Assembly (NCBI GenBank): GCA_963836605.1
Contig: CAWIKB010000011.1
Span: 834,400-898,399, forward strand
Length of the DNA stretch: 64,000 nucleotides
Reading direction: 5' to 3'
Origin: Bog-473 sp963836605
GTDB lineage: Bacteria > Actinomycetota > Acidimicrobiia > Acidimicrobiales > RAAP-2
In this document: positions 1-8,143 of the stretch, in pieces
How the letters are laid out: every line of letters begins with the position of its first letter
How positions within the stretch are numbered: the stretch's first letter is position 1
The notes under the pieces: generated by a model
What the model was told of the DNA's origin: nothing
What the model saw: only the letters and a program-made list of their open reading frames with translations
Databases searched by the model: none
Position numbers and translations under genes: made by a program

Positions 1-1528
1 GTAGGGCATCGGCCAATTGGACGAGATTGGCCAACTCTCCGGCCCGCACCGACACCGTGCGGTCACCCAACGCCTCGGCGAAGTGGTCCATCGCGGTGGC
101 CGCGGCGGTGAGCGTGGACGCGGAACGGACCACCCCGGCGCCGCCGGTCAGGGTCTGTTGCAGGGCGTCGCGCAGCTTGGGCACATCGGGCGCCGGGCCG
201 TCGGAGTGCTCCCGGGGCGGCCACTGACGAGGGGCGTCGTCGAGCAGGGTCCAGCCGATGCCGTCGGGGGCCTCGCCCCCGAGCACGACGCGCATCGCCC
301 CGCTGGCCTCGGGACCCACGTGCGCCGCGGCGATGCGTTCGGCCAATCGGGCCCCGAACACCATCCCCTCGAGCAGGGAGTTGGAGGCCAACCGGTTGGC
401 CCCGTGGACCCCGGTGCACGCGACCTCGCCCACGGCCCACAGCCCGGGCAGGGCGGTGGCCCCCCACAGATCGGTGACCACACCGCCCGAGAGGTGGTGG
501 GCGGCCGGGGCGATCGGGAGCCAGTCGGTCTCCGGATCGAGGCCGATCGAGGTGAGCGACGCCGCGATGGTGGGGAAGCGCTGCCCGAAGCGTTCCAGAC
601 CGGTGGCATCGAGCCACAGATGATCGACCCCCTGCTCGGTCATGCGCGCCGCCATGGCCCGGCTCACGACGTCGCGAGGGGCCAGTTCGTCGACGAACCG
701 CTCGCCGTCGCCGTCCCGCAGCAGCGCCCCGTGGCCCCGGAGCGCCTCGGAGAGGAGAGGTCGGGGCATGGCCGGATGGTGTAGGGCGGTCGGATGGAAT
801 TGCATGAACTCGACGTCAGCCGTCGGTACCCCGGCCCGCAGGGCCATGGCCACGCCGTCGCCGGTCGATTCGGCCGGGTTGGTGGTGACCGAGAAGAGCT
901 GCCCGGCGCCGCCGGTGGCCAGCACCACGTGGTCGGCCCTGATCTCGACCACCGGGCCCTGCGGTGGCCGGGCGACGACACCCCGGCACCGTCCTTCCTC
1001 GACCACGAGATCGAGCGCGAACCAGCCCTCGAGAACGGCTCCGGCGGTCCGGTAGGTGGCGTCGACCAGCGCCCGCTCCACCTCGGCCCCGGTCGCCGCC
1101 CCTCCGGCATGGACCACGCGCGGGTAGGAGTGCCCACCCTCGCGGGCCAGAGCCAGCAGCCCGCTGGCCTCCCGGTCGAAGTCCACCCCGAGCGTGATCA
1201 GCTCATGGACCCGGCCCGGGCCCTCGTCCACCAGGATCCGCACGGCCTCCTCGTCGCAGAGCCCGGCGCCCGCGGCCAACGTGTCGGCCAGGTGCAGGTC
1301 GGTAGAATCCTCGTCCCCACCCAGCACGGCGGCCACGCCACCCTGGGCCCATCGGGTGGCCGACTGCGAGAGCACTCCCTTGGTCAGCACGCCGAGCGAC
1401 GGCGGCGAACCCGGTCGGGCCAGGCGGACGGCGGCAGAGAGCCCGGCCACCCCGCTCCCCAGGACCAGGACGTCGAACGGACCGGGCCCGCCCACCCCGC
1501 CTGGGCCGGGGCGGGCGGCGTTGCTCAC
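1..1528 (-). CDS. nadB: L-aspartate oxidase, C-terminus beyond window
   Basis: FAD-dependent oxidation of L-aspartate to iminoaspartate, the first step of de novo NAD synthesis, in the cytoplasm. Reading the minus strand from a GTG at 1528 gives about 509 residues with no stop before the window edge. Seen: an N-terminal FAD dinucleotide-binding stretch (VLVLGSGVAGLSAAVRLA), a substrate/FAD region (EFMQFHPTALHHP) and the conserved GEVACTGVHGANRLASNSLL segment of the succinate dehydrogenase/aspartate oxidase flavoprotein family. The start GTG overlaps the panD stop as GTGA, so the two are translationally coupled. The C-terminal helical domain is partly missing only because the window ends. Fumarate reductase flavoprotein is the alternative, but the active-site context and the pan/fol neighbours favour NadB. 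Confidence 0.93.
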   Translation of the reverse strand, partial: MSNAARPGPGGVGGPGPFDVLVLGSGVAGLSAAVRLARPGSPPSLGVLTKGVLSQSATRWAQGGVAAVLGGDEDSTDLHLADTLAAGAGLCDEEAVRILVDEGPGRVHELITLGVDFDREASGLLALAREGGHSYPRVVHAGGAATGAEVERALVDATYRTAGAVLEGWFALDLVVEEGRCRGVVARPPQGPVVEIRADHVVLATGGAGQLFSVTTNPAESTGDGVAMALRAGVPTADVEFMQFHPTALHHPAMPRPLLSEALRGHGALLRDGDGERFVDELAPRDVVSRAMAARMTEQGVDHLWLDATGLERFGQRFPTIAASLTSIGLDPETDWLPIAPAAHHLSGGVVTDLWGATALPGLWAVGEVACTGVHGANRLASNSLLEGMVFGARLAERIAAAHVGPEASGAMRVVLGGEAPDGIGWTLLDDAPRQWPPREHSDGPAPDVPKLRDALQQTLTGGAGVVRSASTLTAAATAMDHFAEALGDRTVSVRAGELANLVQLADAL

Positions 1529-1923
1529 GCCGGTTCGGTCAGGGCGAGCTCGACATCGAGCCGAGCCGACTCCTCGTCGATCACCCGATTGCGGCTGTCC
1601 ACGTGGACCACGCGGGGGACGAATCCCTCGAGCTCCGCGCGCTCGTACTCGCCGTAGGTGATGAGGATCACCTTGTCTCCCGGCGATACCAGTCGCGCCG
1701 CGGCGCCGTTCAGGCAGATCTGCCCCTGCTCCCCTTCGATGGCGTAGGTCTCGAAGCGGGCCCCGTTGTCGATGTCGAGGACGGCCACCTGCTCGTAGGG
1801 CAGGATGTCGGCCAGCGCCATCAATTCGGTGTCGATGCTCACCGAGCCCACGTAGTTGAGGTTGGCCCCGGTGACGGTGGCCCGGTGAATCTTCGACTTC
1901 ATCATGCGTCGACGCATCGTCAT
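1525..1923 (-). CDS. panD: aspartate 1-decarboxylase
   Basis: Pyruvoyl enzyme that makes beta-alanine from L-aspartate for pantothenate. The 132-residue product has the family length. It contains the self-cleavage site: Gly26-Ser27 in NYVGSVSID, where Ser becomes the pyruvoyl group. The downstream segment NGAAARLVSPGDKVILITYG is the typical beta-barrel core. The ATG at 1923 overlaps the panC TGA (ATGA) and its own TGA overlaps the nadB GTG, so panC-panD-nadB is one coupled unit. The start MTMRRRMM could instead be Met7 or Met8, since the conserved part begins at MKSKIHRATVTGANLNYVG. Confidence 0.95.
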   Translation of the reverse strand: MTMRRRMMKSKIHRATVTGANLNYVGSVSIDTELMALADILPYEQVAVLDIDNGARFETYAIEGEQGQICLNGAAARLVSPGDKVILITYGEYERAELEGFVPRVVHVDSRNRVIDEESARLDVELALTEPA

Positions 1924-2846
1924 CCGATCCTTTCGAGGAGGTGCTGGCGAACCGGCACCGCTGCCGGCCCCGCGTAGTTGTCGATGAGGCGGACGGGGCC
2001 GACCTCGCCGGCGATGAGAAGGCGGACCGACCTCGGGTCCTCGATCAGTGCGCGCTCGACCAGGTCGTCGGCTCCGACGGCGGCGGCGTAGTCGAGACGC
2101 ACCATCGGCTCGCGGGCCACGACATCCCGCATGACATCGCGCACCGTCGCCGCATCTTGGGCCCCTCGCTCGAGGGCCGCCTGCCCGGCCCGCAGGGCCC
2201 GGGGGAGGACGGCGGCGGCGTGGCGTTGCGCCGGCGAGAGGCGGACGTTGCGGCTCGAGAGGGCCAGGCCGTCGGCCTCCCGCACGGTGGGACACCCGAC
2301 CACGACGACCGGAAGCGAGAGATCGGCGACCAGCCGCCGGATGACGGCCAGCTGCTGGTAGTCCTTCTCACCGAAGTACGTCCGGGCCGGGCCGGCGATG
2401 GAGAACAACTTGGCGACCACCGTGGCCACGCCGTCGAAATGCCCCGGGCGCGACGCGCCTTCCCACCCCTCGCTGGGGCCCGACACCGACACCGTGGTCG
2501 CGACGGGCTCCGGCCAGGAGGGGTACATCTCTGTCACGCTGGGGGCGAACACCACGTCCACGCCGGCCTCGGCGCACACGGCCAGGTCGTGCTCCATGGT
2601 GCGGGGGTAGTTCGCCATGTCCTCGGGTTCGCCGAACTGGAGCGGGTTCACGAAGATGCTGACGGCGATCACGTCACACTCCGCCCGGGCCTGCGTCATG
2701 AGCGAGACATGGCCGGCGTGAAGCGCTCCCATGGTCGGCACCAGGCCCAGCGTCCGTCCGGCGACCCGGGCGTGGTCCAGCAGCGTGCGGCAACCGGAGG
2801 CGGTCTCGACGATGTCCATGGAGTCCATGGAGATCACGGTGTCCAT
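1920..2846 (-). CDS. panC: pantothenate synthetase
   Basis: ATP-dependent condensation of pantoate with beta-alanine, in the cytoplasm; PanD next to it supplies the beta-alanine. The 308-residue protein is of usual length. Seen: the nucleotidyl-transferase motif PTMGALHAGHVSLM with the HxGH signature, NPLQFGEPED, FGEKDYQQL and the SSRNVRLSP loop that plays the KMSKS role. Two bases separate it from the upstream Rossmann/DUF2520 gene and it overlaps panD by 4 bp. The N-terminal MDTVISMDSMDIVE contains three candidate Met codons; the first was kept because it sits closest to the upstream stop. Confidence 0.95.
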   Translation of the reverse strand: MDTVISMDSMDIVETASGCRTLLDHARVAGRTLGLVPTMGALHAGHVSLMTQARAECDVIAVSIFVNPLQFGEPEDMANYPRTMEHDLAVCAEAGVDVVFAPSVTEMYPSWPEPVATTVSVSGPSEGWEGASRPGHFDGVATVVAKLFSIAGPARTYFGEKDYQQLAVIRRLVADLSLPVVVVGCPTVREADGLALSSRNVRLSPAQRHAAAVLPRALRAGQAALERGAQDAATVRDVMRDVVAREPMVRLDYAAAVGADDLVERALIEDPRSVRLLIAGEVGPVRLIDNYAGPAAVPVRQHLLERIG

Positions 2847-2848
2847 GG

Positions 2849-3625
2849 TCAGGCCACCACCGGGACGGTCTCGGCGACCGGTTCCTTCGAGGCTGGCTCC
2901 TTCGACGCGACCTCCTTCGAAGCGGCCAGCTGCGTAGCCAGGGCGGCGCCGGCCTGATAGCCCGCCCGTTCGCTGGCCGGCAGGGCATCGAGATGGCGGC
3001 TCAGGGTGGCCCAGTCCCCCCGCACGGCCGGGCCGGTGAGGGCTTCCCGGGGCCCGAGGTCGGCTACGTCGTCGAGCGCGGCCCGGGTGAGGGGGAGAAA
3101 AGCGTCCAAGTCCAGGCCGACCGAGGCCGCCACCCGTTCGACCTGCCCCAGGAGGGCTACGACGTGGTTCGCCGCGATGCAGGCAGCCGCGTGATACGCC
3201 ACGCGGTCACCGTCGGCCACCGCGACCACACGGCCGCCGAGCGCCTCGACCATCTCCCCGGCCACCGGGTCGCCCGCCACGGCGAACGTCACCCCCTGAC
3301 CCAGGCGAGCCGCCCCCACCACGGCGTTGGGCAGAGGGACCAACGGGTGCAGGGCCGCCCGGAGAGGGTGCGGTGCCAGAACGTCCAGCCCCAGCGACCC
3401 CGAGAGATGGAGCACCGTGGTACCGGCACCCGGCGCCACAGTGGCGGCCACGCCGGCCACCGCGTCGTCAGGGGTGGCGATGACCAGGACGTCGACGCCG
3501 TGGGCGGCATGCCGCAGATCGTCGCCGCGCCTGAGGAAACCGACGACGTCCCAGCCCCGTGCGGACAGAGCCGCGGCGAGTGACGTGCCGGCCCGTCCCG
3601 GGCCGATGATTCGGATGGTGTGCAC
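2849..3625 (-). CDS. Rossmann-like plus DUF2520 domain protein
   Basis: 258 residues. An NAD(P)-binding Rossmann start (IRIIGPGRAGTSLAAAL) is followed by a helical DUF2520-type C-terminal domain (AYHAAACIAANHVVALL), an arrangement like that of 6-phosphogluconate-dehydrogenase-fold reductases such as ketopantoate or pyrroline-carboxylate reductase. The precise substrate is unknown. Genes of this type are common next to panC in actinobacteria, so a role in pantoate supply or regulation is a reasonable inference, not shown here. The C-terminus carries a low-complexity SKE(V/P)A repeat (about residues 236-252) encoded by a short tandem repeat at about 2875-2935. It lies 2 bp from panC, in the same unit. 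Confidence 0.8.
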   Translation of the reverse strand: MHTIRIIGPGRAGTSLAAALSARGWDVVGFLRRGDDLRHAAHGVDVLVIATPDDAVAGVAATVAPGAGTTVLHLSGSLGLDVLAPHPLRAALHPLVPLPNAVVGAARLGQGVTFAVAGDPVAGEMVEALGGRVVAVADGDRVAYHAAACIAANHVVALLGQVERVAASVGLDLDAFLPLTRAALDDVADLGPREALTGPAVRGDWATLSRHLDALPASERAGYQAGAALATQLAASKEVASKEPASKEPVAETVPVVA

Positions 3626-3694
3626 CAGACCTCCTTCGGCGTTCCAGCCCCTCTCGGGTGCCGTTCGCCTACAGACGATCGAAACAACAGACGA

Positions 3695-4165
3695 CTACAG
3701 ATTACCCACACGGGCAACCGCGCCACCAGAGGCAATGTGCCGCTCGGCCGAAACCAGCCCCGGGGCCAGGTCAGACAGTGGCTGGACCACGAAGCGGCGC
3801 TCCCACATGCGGGGATGGGGCACCACCAGGTCCGGCTCGTCCACCACCAGATCACCCACCAGCAGGACGTCGGCATCGAGGGTGCGGGGGCCGAATCGCA
3901 CCGTGCGCACACGATGGGCCGCCTTCTCCAGAGCCTGGCACCGCTCGAGCAACTGGCGGGGGTCATCGGTGGTCGACAGCTCGACCACCAGGTTGAGATA
4001 GGGGCCTTGGTCCTCGGGCCCACCGACCGGAGCGGTCTCATAGAGCGGCGACACCGCGGTCACGTCACCCGTGGCCTCCAACTGGGCCACGGCCCGGCGC
4101 AGGGTGGCCCGGCGATCCCCCAGGTTGGAACCGAGCCCCAGAAAGGCCCGACGGACCTTGTCCAT
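3695..4165 (-). CDS. folK: 2-amino-4-hydroxy-6-hydroxymethyldihydropteridine pyrophosphokinase
   Basis: Transfers pyrophosphate from ATP to the pterin alcohol before FolP joins it to p-aminobenzoate. 156 residues, normal for FolK. Seen: GLGSNLGDR at the N-terminus, the central ETAPVGGPEDQGPYLNLV segment and the signature RFGPRTLDADVLLVGD with the metal-binding Asp pair, then VPHPRMWERRFVVQPL. ATG at 4165 is chosen; a TTG immediately upstream would add one residue. It follows folB after a 58-bp gap, giving the order folE-folP-(phosphatase-like)-folB-folK. Confidence 0.94.
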   Translation of the reverse strand: MDKVRRAFLGLGSNLGDRRATLRRAVAQLEATGDVTAVSPLYETAPVGGPEDQGPYLNLVVELSTTDDPRQLLERCQALEKAAHRVRTVRFGPRTLDADVLLVGDLVVDEPDLVVPHPRMWERRFVVQPLSDLAPGLVSAERHIASGGAVARVGNL

Positions 4166-4223
4166 CAATCGCCCGCCCGGTCGCCGGCCCGGTCCTCCGT
4201 CCGACCGCGGGTCACATCGCCCT

Positions 4224-4634
4224 TCACGGGCGTGATCGGTAGACCCGCACCCCGGTGGAGCCCACGTCGAGCGCCAGAGGCGGTCGGAGTTTGCGCACGG
4301 TCACCGCCACGGCCGAGAGTCTCGGGTCGACCACCAGGAGCGCGTCAGCCAGACGGCCGGCCAGGGCCTCGAGCAGCTGGAACGAGCGCTGGGCCACCAC
4401 ATCGGCCGCCAACTGGGCCAGGGCGCCGTAGTCGACCGTGTCGCTCAGCTGATCGCTCTTCTGGGCGGCCGTCATGTCCACCCAGGCCACCAGATCCACG
4501 GAGAAGGGTTGGGCCCGCTCGCGCTCGGAGGCCAACACACCGTGCACCCCCATCACCCGTAGATCGCGGATCTCGATGCGGTCGGCCGCGGCCGCGCTCG
4601 CTCGCGCGCTCCCAGTGGCCGCGCTCTCGGTCAC
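4224..4634 (-). CDS. folB: dihydroneopterin aldolase
   Basis: Converts 7,8-dihydroneopterin to 6-hydroxymethyl-dihydropterin and glycolaldehyde. 136 residues; the catalytic core begins at about residue 19 (DRIEIRDLRVMGVHGVLASE) and includes DTVDYGALAQLAADVV and FQLLEALAGRLADALL. The C-terminal VTVRKLRPPLALDVGSTGV carries the conserved lysine. The N-terminal 18 residues are Ala/Ser-rich and non-conserved. The GTG start at 4634 overlaps the preceding TGA (GTGA), which fixes it. The enzyme acts directly before FolK. Confidence 0.92.
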   Translation of the reverse strand: MTESAATGSARASAAAADRIEIRDLRVMGVHGVLASERERAQPFSVDLVAWVDMTAAQKSDQLSDTVDYGALAQLAADVVAQRSFQLLEALAGRLADALLVVDPRLSAVAVTVRKLRPPLALDVGSTGVRVYRSRP

Positions 4635-5146
4635 TGTGTGATTTTGCGCCGCGGCAGCCCTTCCAGGGAGGCCAGCAGCTCGCGGCCGGGCTCACCCATG
4701 GCGTGGCCGCAGACGTGTTCCATCAGGGCGACGGCCTGGGGCTGATTGTGCAGCCGGTTGGACCAGACCAGGTAGCCCGCCACGACCCCCATGACCCGAT
4801 CACCGAGCTCGTCCTGGTGCACCAGCAGGCGCAGACCCGCGCCCAGGGAGTTGTCGATGTCCTTGAAACAGTCGGCCAGCACGGTGCGGGGGTCGCCCGT
4901 CCGGGGTAGGGGGTAGTGCGCCCAGGCCAACCCCTCGTCGTCGTAGGCGGCCAGGTTGTGCGGGGAGGGGAGCAGGGAGATCACCCGTCCAAACCCCTGC
5001 ACCCGGAGCCAGATGATCTCCTCCTGGCGGCGGACCCTCCGGTGGTTGGGTGCGAACCCGCCGGGGCGCTCGCTGATGGCCAGATGGTCCTTGATCACCC
5101 AGGTGAAGTTGCGTGGCGGGATACCCGCCGCCCACTTTCCCTTCAT
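4631..5146 (-). CDS. dual-specificity-phosphatase-like protein lacking the catalytic cysteine
   Basis: 171 residues, overlapping folP (ATGA) and folB (GTGA). The layout looks like a DSP/PTP fold: an N-terminal FTWVIKDHLAISERPGG, then GRVISLLPSP..NL and GLAWAHYPL, then a P-loop-like HQDELGDRV followed by a helix GVVAGYLVW. In active DSPs the loop reads HCxxGxxR; here spacing H-x6-R is kept but Cys is Gln, so the nucleophile is gone. Inferred: a pseudo-phosphatase, perhaps a regulator or scaffold for the pterin enzymes. I recognise the fold by pattern only. Position inside the fol operon suggests a folate-linked role, but nothing in the sequence proves it. Confidence 0.6.
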   Translation of the reverse strand: MKGKWAAGIPPRNFTWVIKDHLAISERPGGFAPNHRRVRRQEEIIWLRVQGFGRVISLLPSPHNLAAYDDEGLAWAHYPLPRTGDPRTVLADCFKDIDNSLGAGLRLLVHQDELGDRVMGVVAGYLVWSNRLHNQPQAVALMEHVCGHAMGEPGRELLASLEGLPRRKITQ

Positions 5147-6009
5147 GCGGCTTCACCCCCAGCCCCTTCTGCGCACCCCGGACCATACAGCCGGGCCGCC
5201 TGCGCCGTGGCCGCCACGTCGTGCACCCGCACCATCGACACCCCGGCCGTCATGGCGGCGGCAGCCGTGGCCAGAGAGCCCTCGGCCCGCTCGGCCAGCC
5301 CGGCCGGCTCGTCACTCCCCGGCCCGGCGGCCAACAGACCGATGAAGCGTTTGCGGCTGGTGCCGACGACCACACCGGCACACCCCGCCTCCGAGGCCGC
5401 CGTGACCAATTCGGGCAGGTGGCGCAACAGGGACAGGTTGTGCGCCGGCGTCTTGCCGAACCCGATGCCGGGGTCGACCCACACCTCGGCCACCCCAGCC
5501 GCCTGGGCCAGCCGGGCCCGTTCGAGAACGAAGGCCGCCACCTCGCCCACCACGTCCACGTAGTGCGGCGCCGCCTGCATCGTGCCCGGCGATCCCCGCA
5601 TGTGCATGGCCACCCATCCGACCCCGCCGGCGGCGGCCACCTCCCACAGGCTCGCCGAGATGTCATTGACCAGGGTGGCGCCGGCTGCGATGGCCGCTTC
5701 GGCCACCGCCGGCTTCACGGTGTCGACGGAGACCCGCACCGGCCCCGCACCGGCGCCCGTCCCAGCCCCGCCCCCGGCCAGGGCCTCGATGACCGGGACG
5801 ACCCGGGCCAGTTCGGTCTCCTCGCTGACCGGCTCGGCGCCGGGCCGGGACGACTCACCCCCCACATCGACGATGTCCGCTCCGGCCGCCACCAGCGCCC
5901 GACCATGGGCCACGGCGGCTTCGGTCGTCGCGTAGCGCCCACCGTCGAAGAAGGAATCCGGCGTGACGTTGAGCACACCCATGACGAGGGGACGATGGGG
6001 ACGATCCAC
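5143..6009 (-). CDS. folP: dihydropteroate synthase
   Basis: Joins hydroxymethyl-dihydropterin pyrophosphate to p-aminobenzoate; the target of sulfonamides. 288 residues. Seen: MGVLNVTPDSFFDGG, the pterin-site GADIVDVGGESSRPGA, SVDTVKP, NDISA, DPGIGFGKT and GTSRKRFIG, all in family order. Residues about 79-88 form a Gly/Ala insertion (GGGAGTGAGAG) not seen in most relatives. The GTG start at 6009 is followed almost at once by the conserved core. Its TGA overlaps the next ATG. Confidence 0.95.
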   Translation of the reverse strand: MDRPHRPLVMGVLNVTPDSFFDGGRYATTEAAVAHGRALVAAGADIVDVGGESSRPGAEPVSEETELARVVPVIEALAGGGAGTGAGAGPVRVSVDTVKPAVAEAAIAAGATLVNDISASLWEVAAAGGVGWVAMHMRGSPGTMQAAPHYVDVVGEVAAFVLERARLAQAAGVAEVWVDPGIGFGKTPAHNLSLLRHLPELVTAASEAGCAGVVVGTSRKRFIGLLAAGPGSDEPAGLAERAEGSLATAAAAMTAGVSMVRVHDVAATAQAARLYGPGCAEGAGGEAA

Positions 6010-6065
6010 GCCAGCCAGGCTACGTCAGCGGTCGGCCGGGTCGGCCGGCGCCGGGCCGGTCCCGC

Positions 6066-6635
6066 CTATCGACCGTGGATGAACTGCATGGCCTCGGCCC
6101 GGGTGGCCACGTCGGAGCGGAAGAGTCCGCGCACCGATGAGGTGACCGTCATCGTGCCCGGCTTCTTCACGCCGCGCATGGACATGCACAGGTGCTCGGC
6201 CTCGATCACCACCAGGACACCCCGGGGGGAGAGGACGGACTCGATGGCGTCGGCGATCTCGGTGGTCATGCGCTCCTGGACCTGCAGGCGGCGGGCGTAG
6301 CCGTCGACCAGACGGGCCAGTTTGGACAGCCCGGTGATGCGGCCGTCCTCCGCGGGGATGTAGGCCACGTGGGCCCGGCCCAGGAAGGGGATCAGGTGGT
6401 GCTCGCAGAGCGAGGCGAAGGGGATGTCACGCACCATCACCATCTCGTCGTGCTCGGCCGCGAACGTGACCTCCAGGTGGCGGGCCGGGTCGTCGTGGAG
6501 GCCCGAGAAGAGCTCCTCGTACATGGAGGCCACCCGCGCCGGCGTGTGCAACAGACCGTCCCGGGTCGAGTCCTCACCGATGGCGATCAGCAATTCGGCC
6601 ACGGCCGCCCGTACCCGCTCGTTGTCGACGGCCAT
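6066..6635 (-). CDS. folE: GTP cyclohydrolase I
   Basis: Opens GTP to 7,8-dihydroneopterin triphosphate, committing flux to folate. 189 residues from ATG 6635. Seen: the zinc site SLCEHHLIPF (Cys77, His80) and Cys150 in EAEHLCMSMRGV, plus GLSKLARLVDGYARRLQVQE and the C-terminal FIHGR. The frame stays open far upstream, but that part is the tilS/hpt gene read in another frame; the start was placed 2 bp after the hpt stop. This is the first folate step and is followed by folP, folB and folK downstream. Confidence 0.96.
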   Translation of the reverse strand: MAVDNERVRAAVAELLIAIGEDSTRDGLLHTPARVASMYEELFSGLHDDPARHLEVTFAAEHDEMVMVRDIPFASLCEHHLIPFLGRAHVAYIPAEDGRITGLSKLARLVDGYARRLQVQERMTTEIADAIESVLSPRGVLVVIEAEHLCMSMRGVKKPGTMTVTSSVRGLFRSDVATRAEAMQFIHGR

Positions 6636-6637
6636 CG

Positions 6638-8143
6638 CTACGCCCTCCCGTCCGGACCGAGATACTTGTGCACGCCGCCGAGGTTGCGATACCGCTCGTC
6701 CACGTCGAGCCCGTAGCCCACCACGAAGTCGGGCGGGATGGTGAAGCCGATGTAGCGCAGGTCGAGTTCGACCCGCTGCTCCCCCTCCTTGACCAGGAGC
6801 GCGCACACCTCGACGCTCTCGGGGTTGCGGGCGTGCAGGTAACGGCGCAGGTAGTTGAGCGTCAGACCGCTGTCGATGATGTCCTCGACCACCAGGACGT
6901 GCCGGCCGTCGAGCTCCGCGTCGAGGTCCTTGACGATGCGCACCACGCCCGACGTCCGGGTGGCGCTCCCGTAGGACGAGACGGCCATGAAGTCGACGTC
7001 GACGGGGAGCGCGATGGCCCGGCAGAGGTCGCTCATGAAGAGCATGGCGCCCTTGAGCACGGCCACCAGCAGGGGGGGCTCATCGGCGTAGTCGGCGGTG
7101 ATCTGCGCACCCAGTTCGGCCACCCGGACCGCCAGCCGGTCCTGGTCGACCAGAACCGGGCCAACCTCCGGCCGGGCCCAACTCGGGACCCCCGGATCGG
7201 CCTCCTGGGTCCTCACCGGGGTGAGACTATCCGAGGGCGCCGCTTCCACCGCCAGACGACCCGCGTGGCGACGCACGCGGCGGCCACCGGACAGTTCGGT
7301 GCCGACGGCGCGCCCGGCGGCCACGTCGAGCACGCGGTCCACCTCGGCGAGAGACGGTGGGTAGGCCCGCCCGGCCCGCAGCCAGTTCCGCACGGCCCGC
7401 CGGGCTAACGGCACGGACACCTCGACCAGGGCCCGCGCGTCCTGCGGATCGGGCGCCATCTCGGCCGAGAGGACGTTGAGCAACGACACCTCGTCTCGCA
7501 ACACCCTGGCCTGACGGGCCAACACCGGCACGGGGTCGCGCCCGGCCATCTCCGCACAGAGCGGCAGCAGCTCGTGACGGACCCGGTTGCGCAGGAACGC
7601 CGGATCATCGTTGCTGGCATCTCGCACCGGCGGCAGGCCCACGGCCGCGCACACCGCGTGCGTCTCGTGACGACGCAGACCCAGGAGCGGGTGGCGGACG
7701 CCCGGCTCCATGCCGGCCAGCCCGTCCGATCCCGAGCCGCGCAACAGGTTGAGCAAAATGGTCTCGGCCTGGTCATCCATGGTGTGCCCGGTGGCCACCC
7801 CTGGGGGGAGCACGGAGAAACGAGCCGAACGGCAACGGGCCTCCTGATTCGGTCCGGCCGCGACCACGGCCTGCTCGGCCACGAACGAGGCGCCCACCAG
7901 GGCGGCCGCGTCGGCCACCACCTGAGCCTCTCCGGCGGACCCGGGCCGGAGACCGTGATCGACGTGATGGGCGGTGACCACGCAGCCCGCCGCCGCGGCC
8001 AGCACCATGAGGGCGAGAGAGTCCGGACCGCCCGACACCGCGCAGGCCAGCGGAGCGCCCGCGGGCGGGAACAGGCAGAGCGGGAGGAGCTGGGTGATCA
8101 GGTCCGGCCAGGGGTCGGGATCAACGTCCGTCGCACTGCTCAA
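6638..8143 (-). CDS. tilS-hpt: fused tRNA(Ile)-lysidine synthase / hypoxanthine phosphoribosyltransferase
   Basis: One uninterrupted frame of 501 residues joins two enzymes. Residues about 1-310 are TilS: PP-loop ACAVSGGPDSLALM, GHTMDDQAETILLNLLRGS and DASNDDPAFLRNRVRHELLP. TilS makes lysidine at C34 of tRNA-Ile. Residues about 325-501 are HPRT: AVLKGAMLFMSDL, the PRPP motif VLVVEDIIDSGLTL and the C-terminal VVGYGLDVDERYRNL. The TTG start at 8143 overlaps the upstream TGA (TTGA). No stop lies between the domains; a GTG at 7216 could serve as an internal start for a separate HPRT. Similar TilS/HprT fusions are known in Listeria; in most bacteria the genes are adjacent. Confidence 0.88.
   Translation of the reverse strand: MSSATDVDPDPWPDLITQLLPLCLFPPAGAPLACAVSGGPDSLALMVLAAAAGCVVTAHHVDHGLRPGSAGEAQVVADAAALVGASFVAEQAVVAAGPNQEARCRSARFSVLPPGVATGHTMDDQAETILLNLLRGSGSDGLAGMEPGVRHPLLGLRRHETHAVCAAVGLPPVRDASNDDPAFLRNRVRHELLPLCAEMAGRDPVPVLARQARVLRDEVSLLNVLSAEMAPDPQDARALVEVSVPLARRAVRNWLRAGRAYPPSLAEVDRVLDVAAGRAVGTELSGGRRVRRHAGRLAVEAAPSDSLTPVRTQEADPGVPSWARPEVGPVLVDQDRLAVRVAELGAQITADYADEPPLLVAVLKGAMLFMSDLCRAIALPVDVDFMAVSSYGSATRTSGVVRIVKDLDAELDGRHVLVVEDIIDSGLTLNYLRRYLHARNPESVEVCALLVKEGEQRVELDLRYIGFTIPPDFVVGYGLDVDERYRNLGGVHKYLGPDGRA

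Noticed and set aside
17..1657. Two long plus-strand open frames opposite nadB and panD
   Set aside because: Antisense frames of a GC-rich gene; the minus strand gives clear L-aspartate oxidase and PanD motifs and the plus frames have no recognisable domain.
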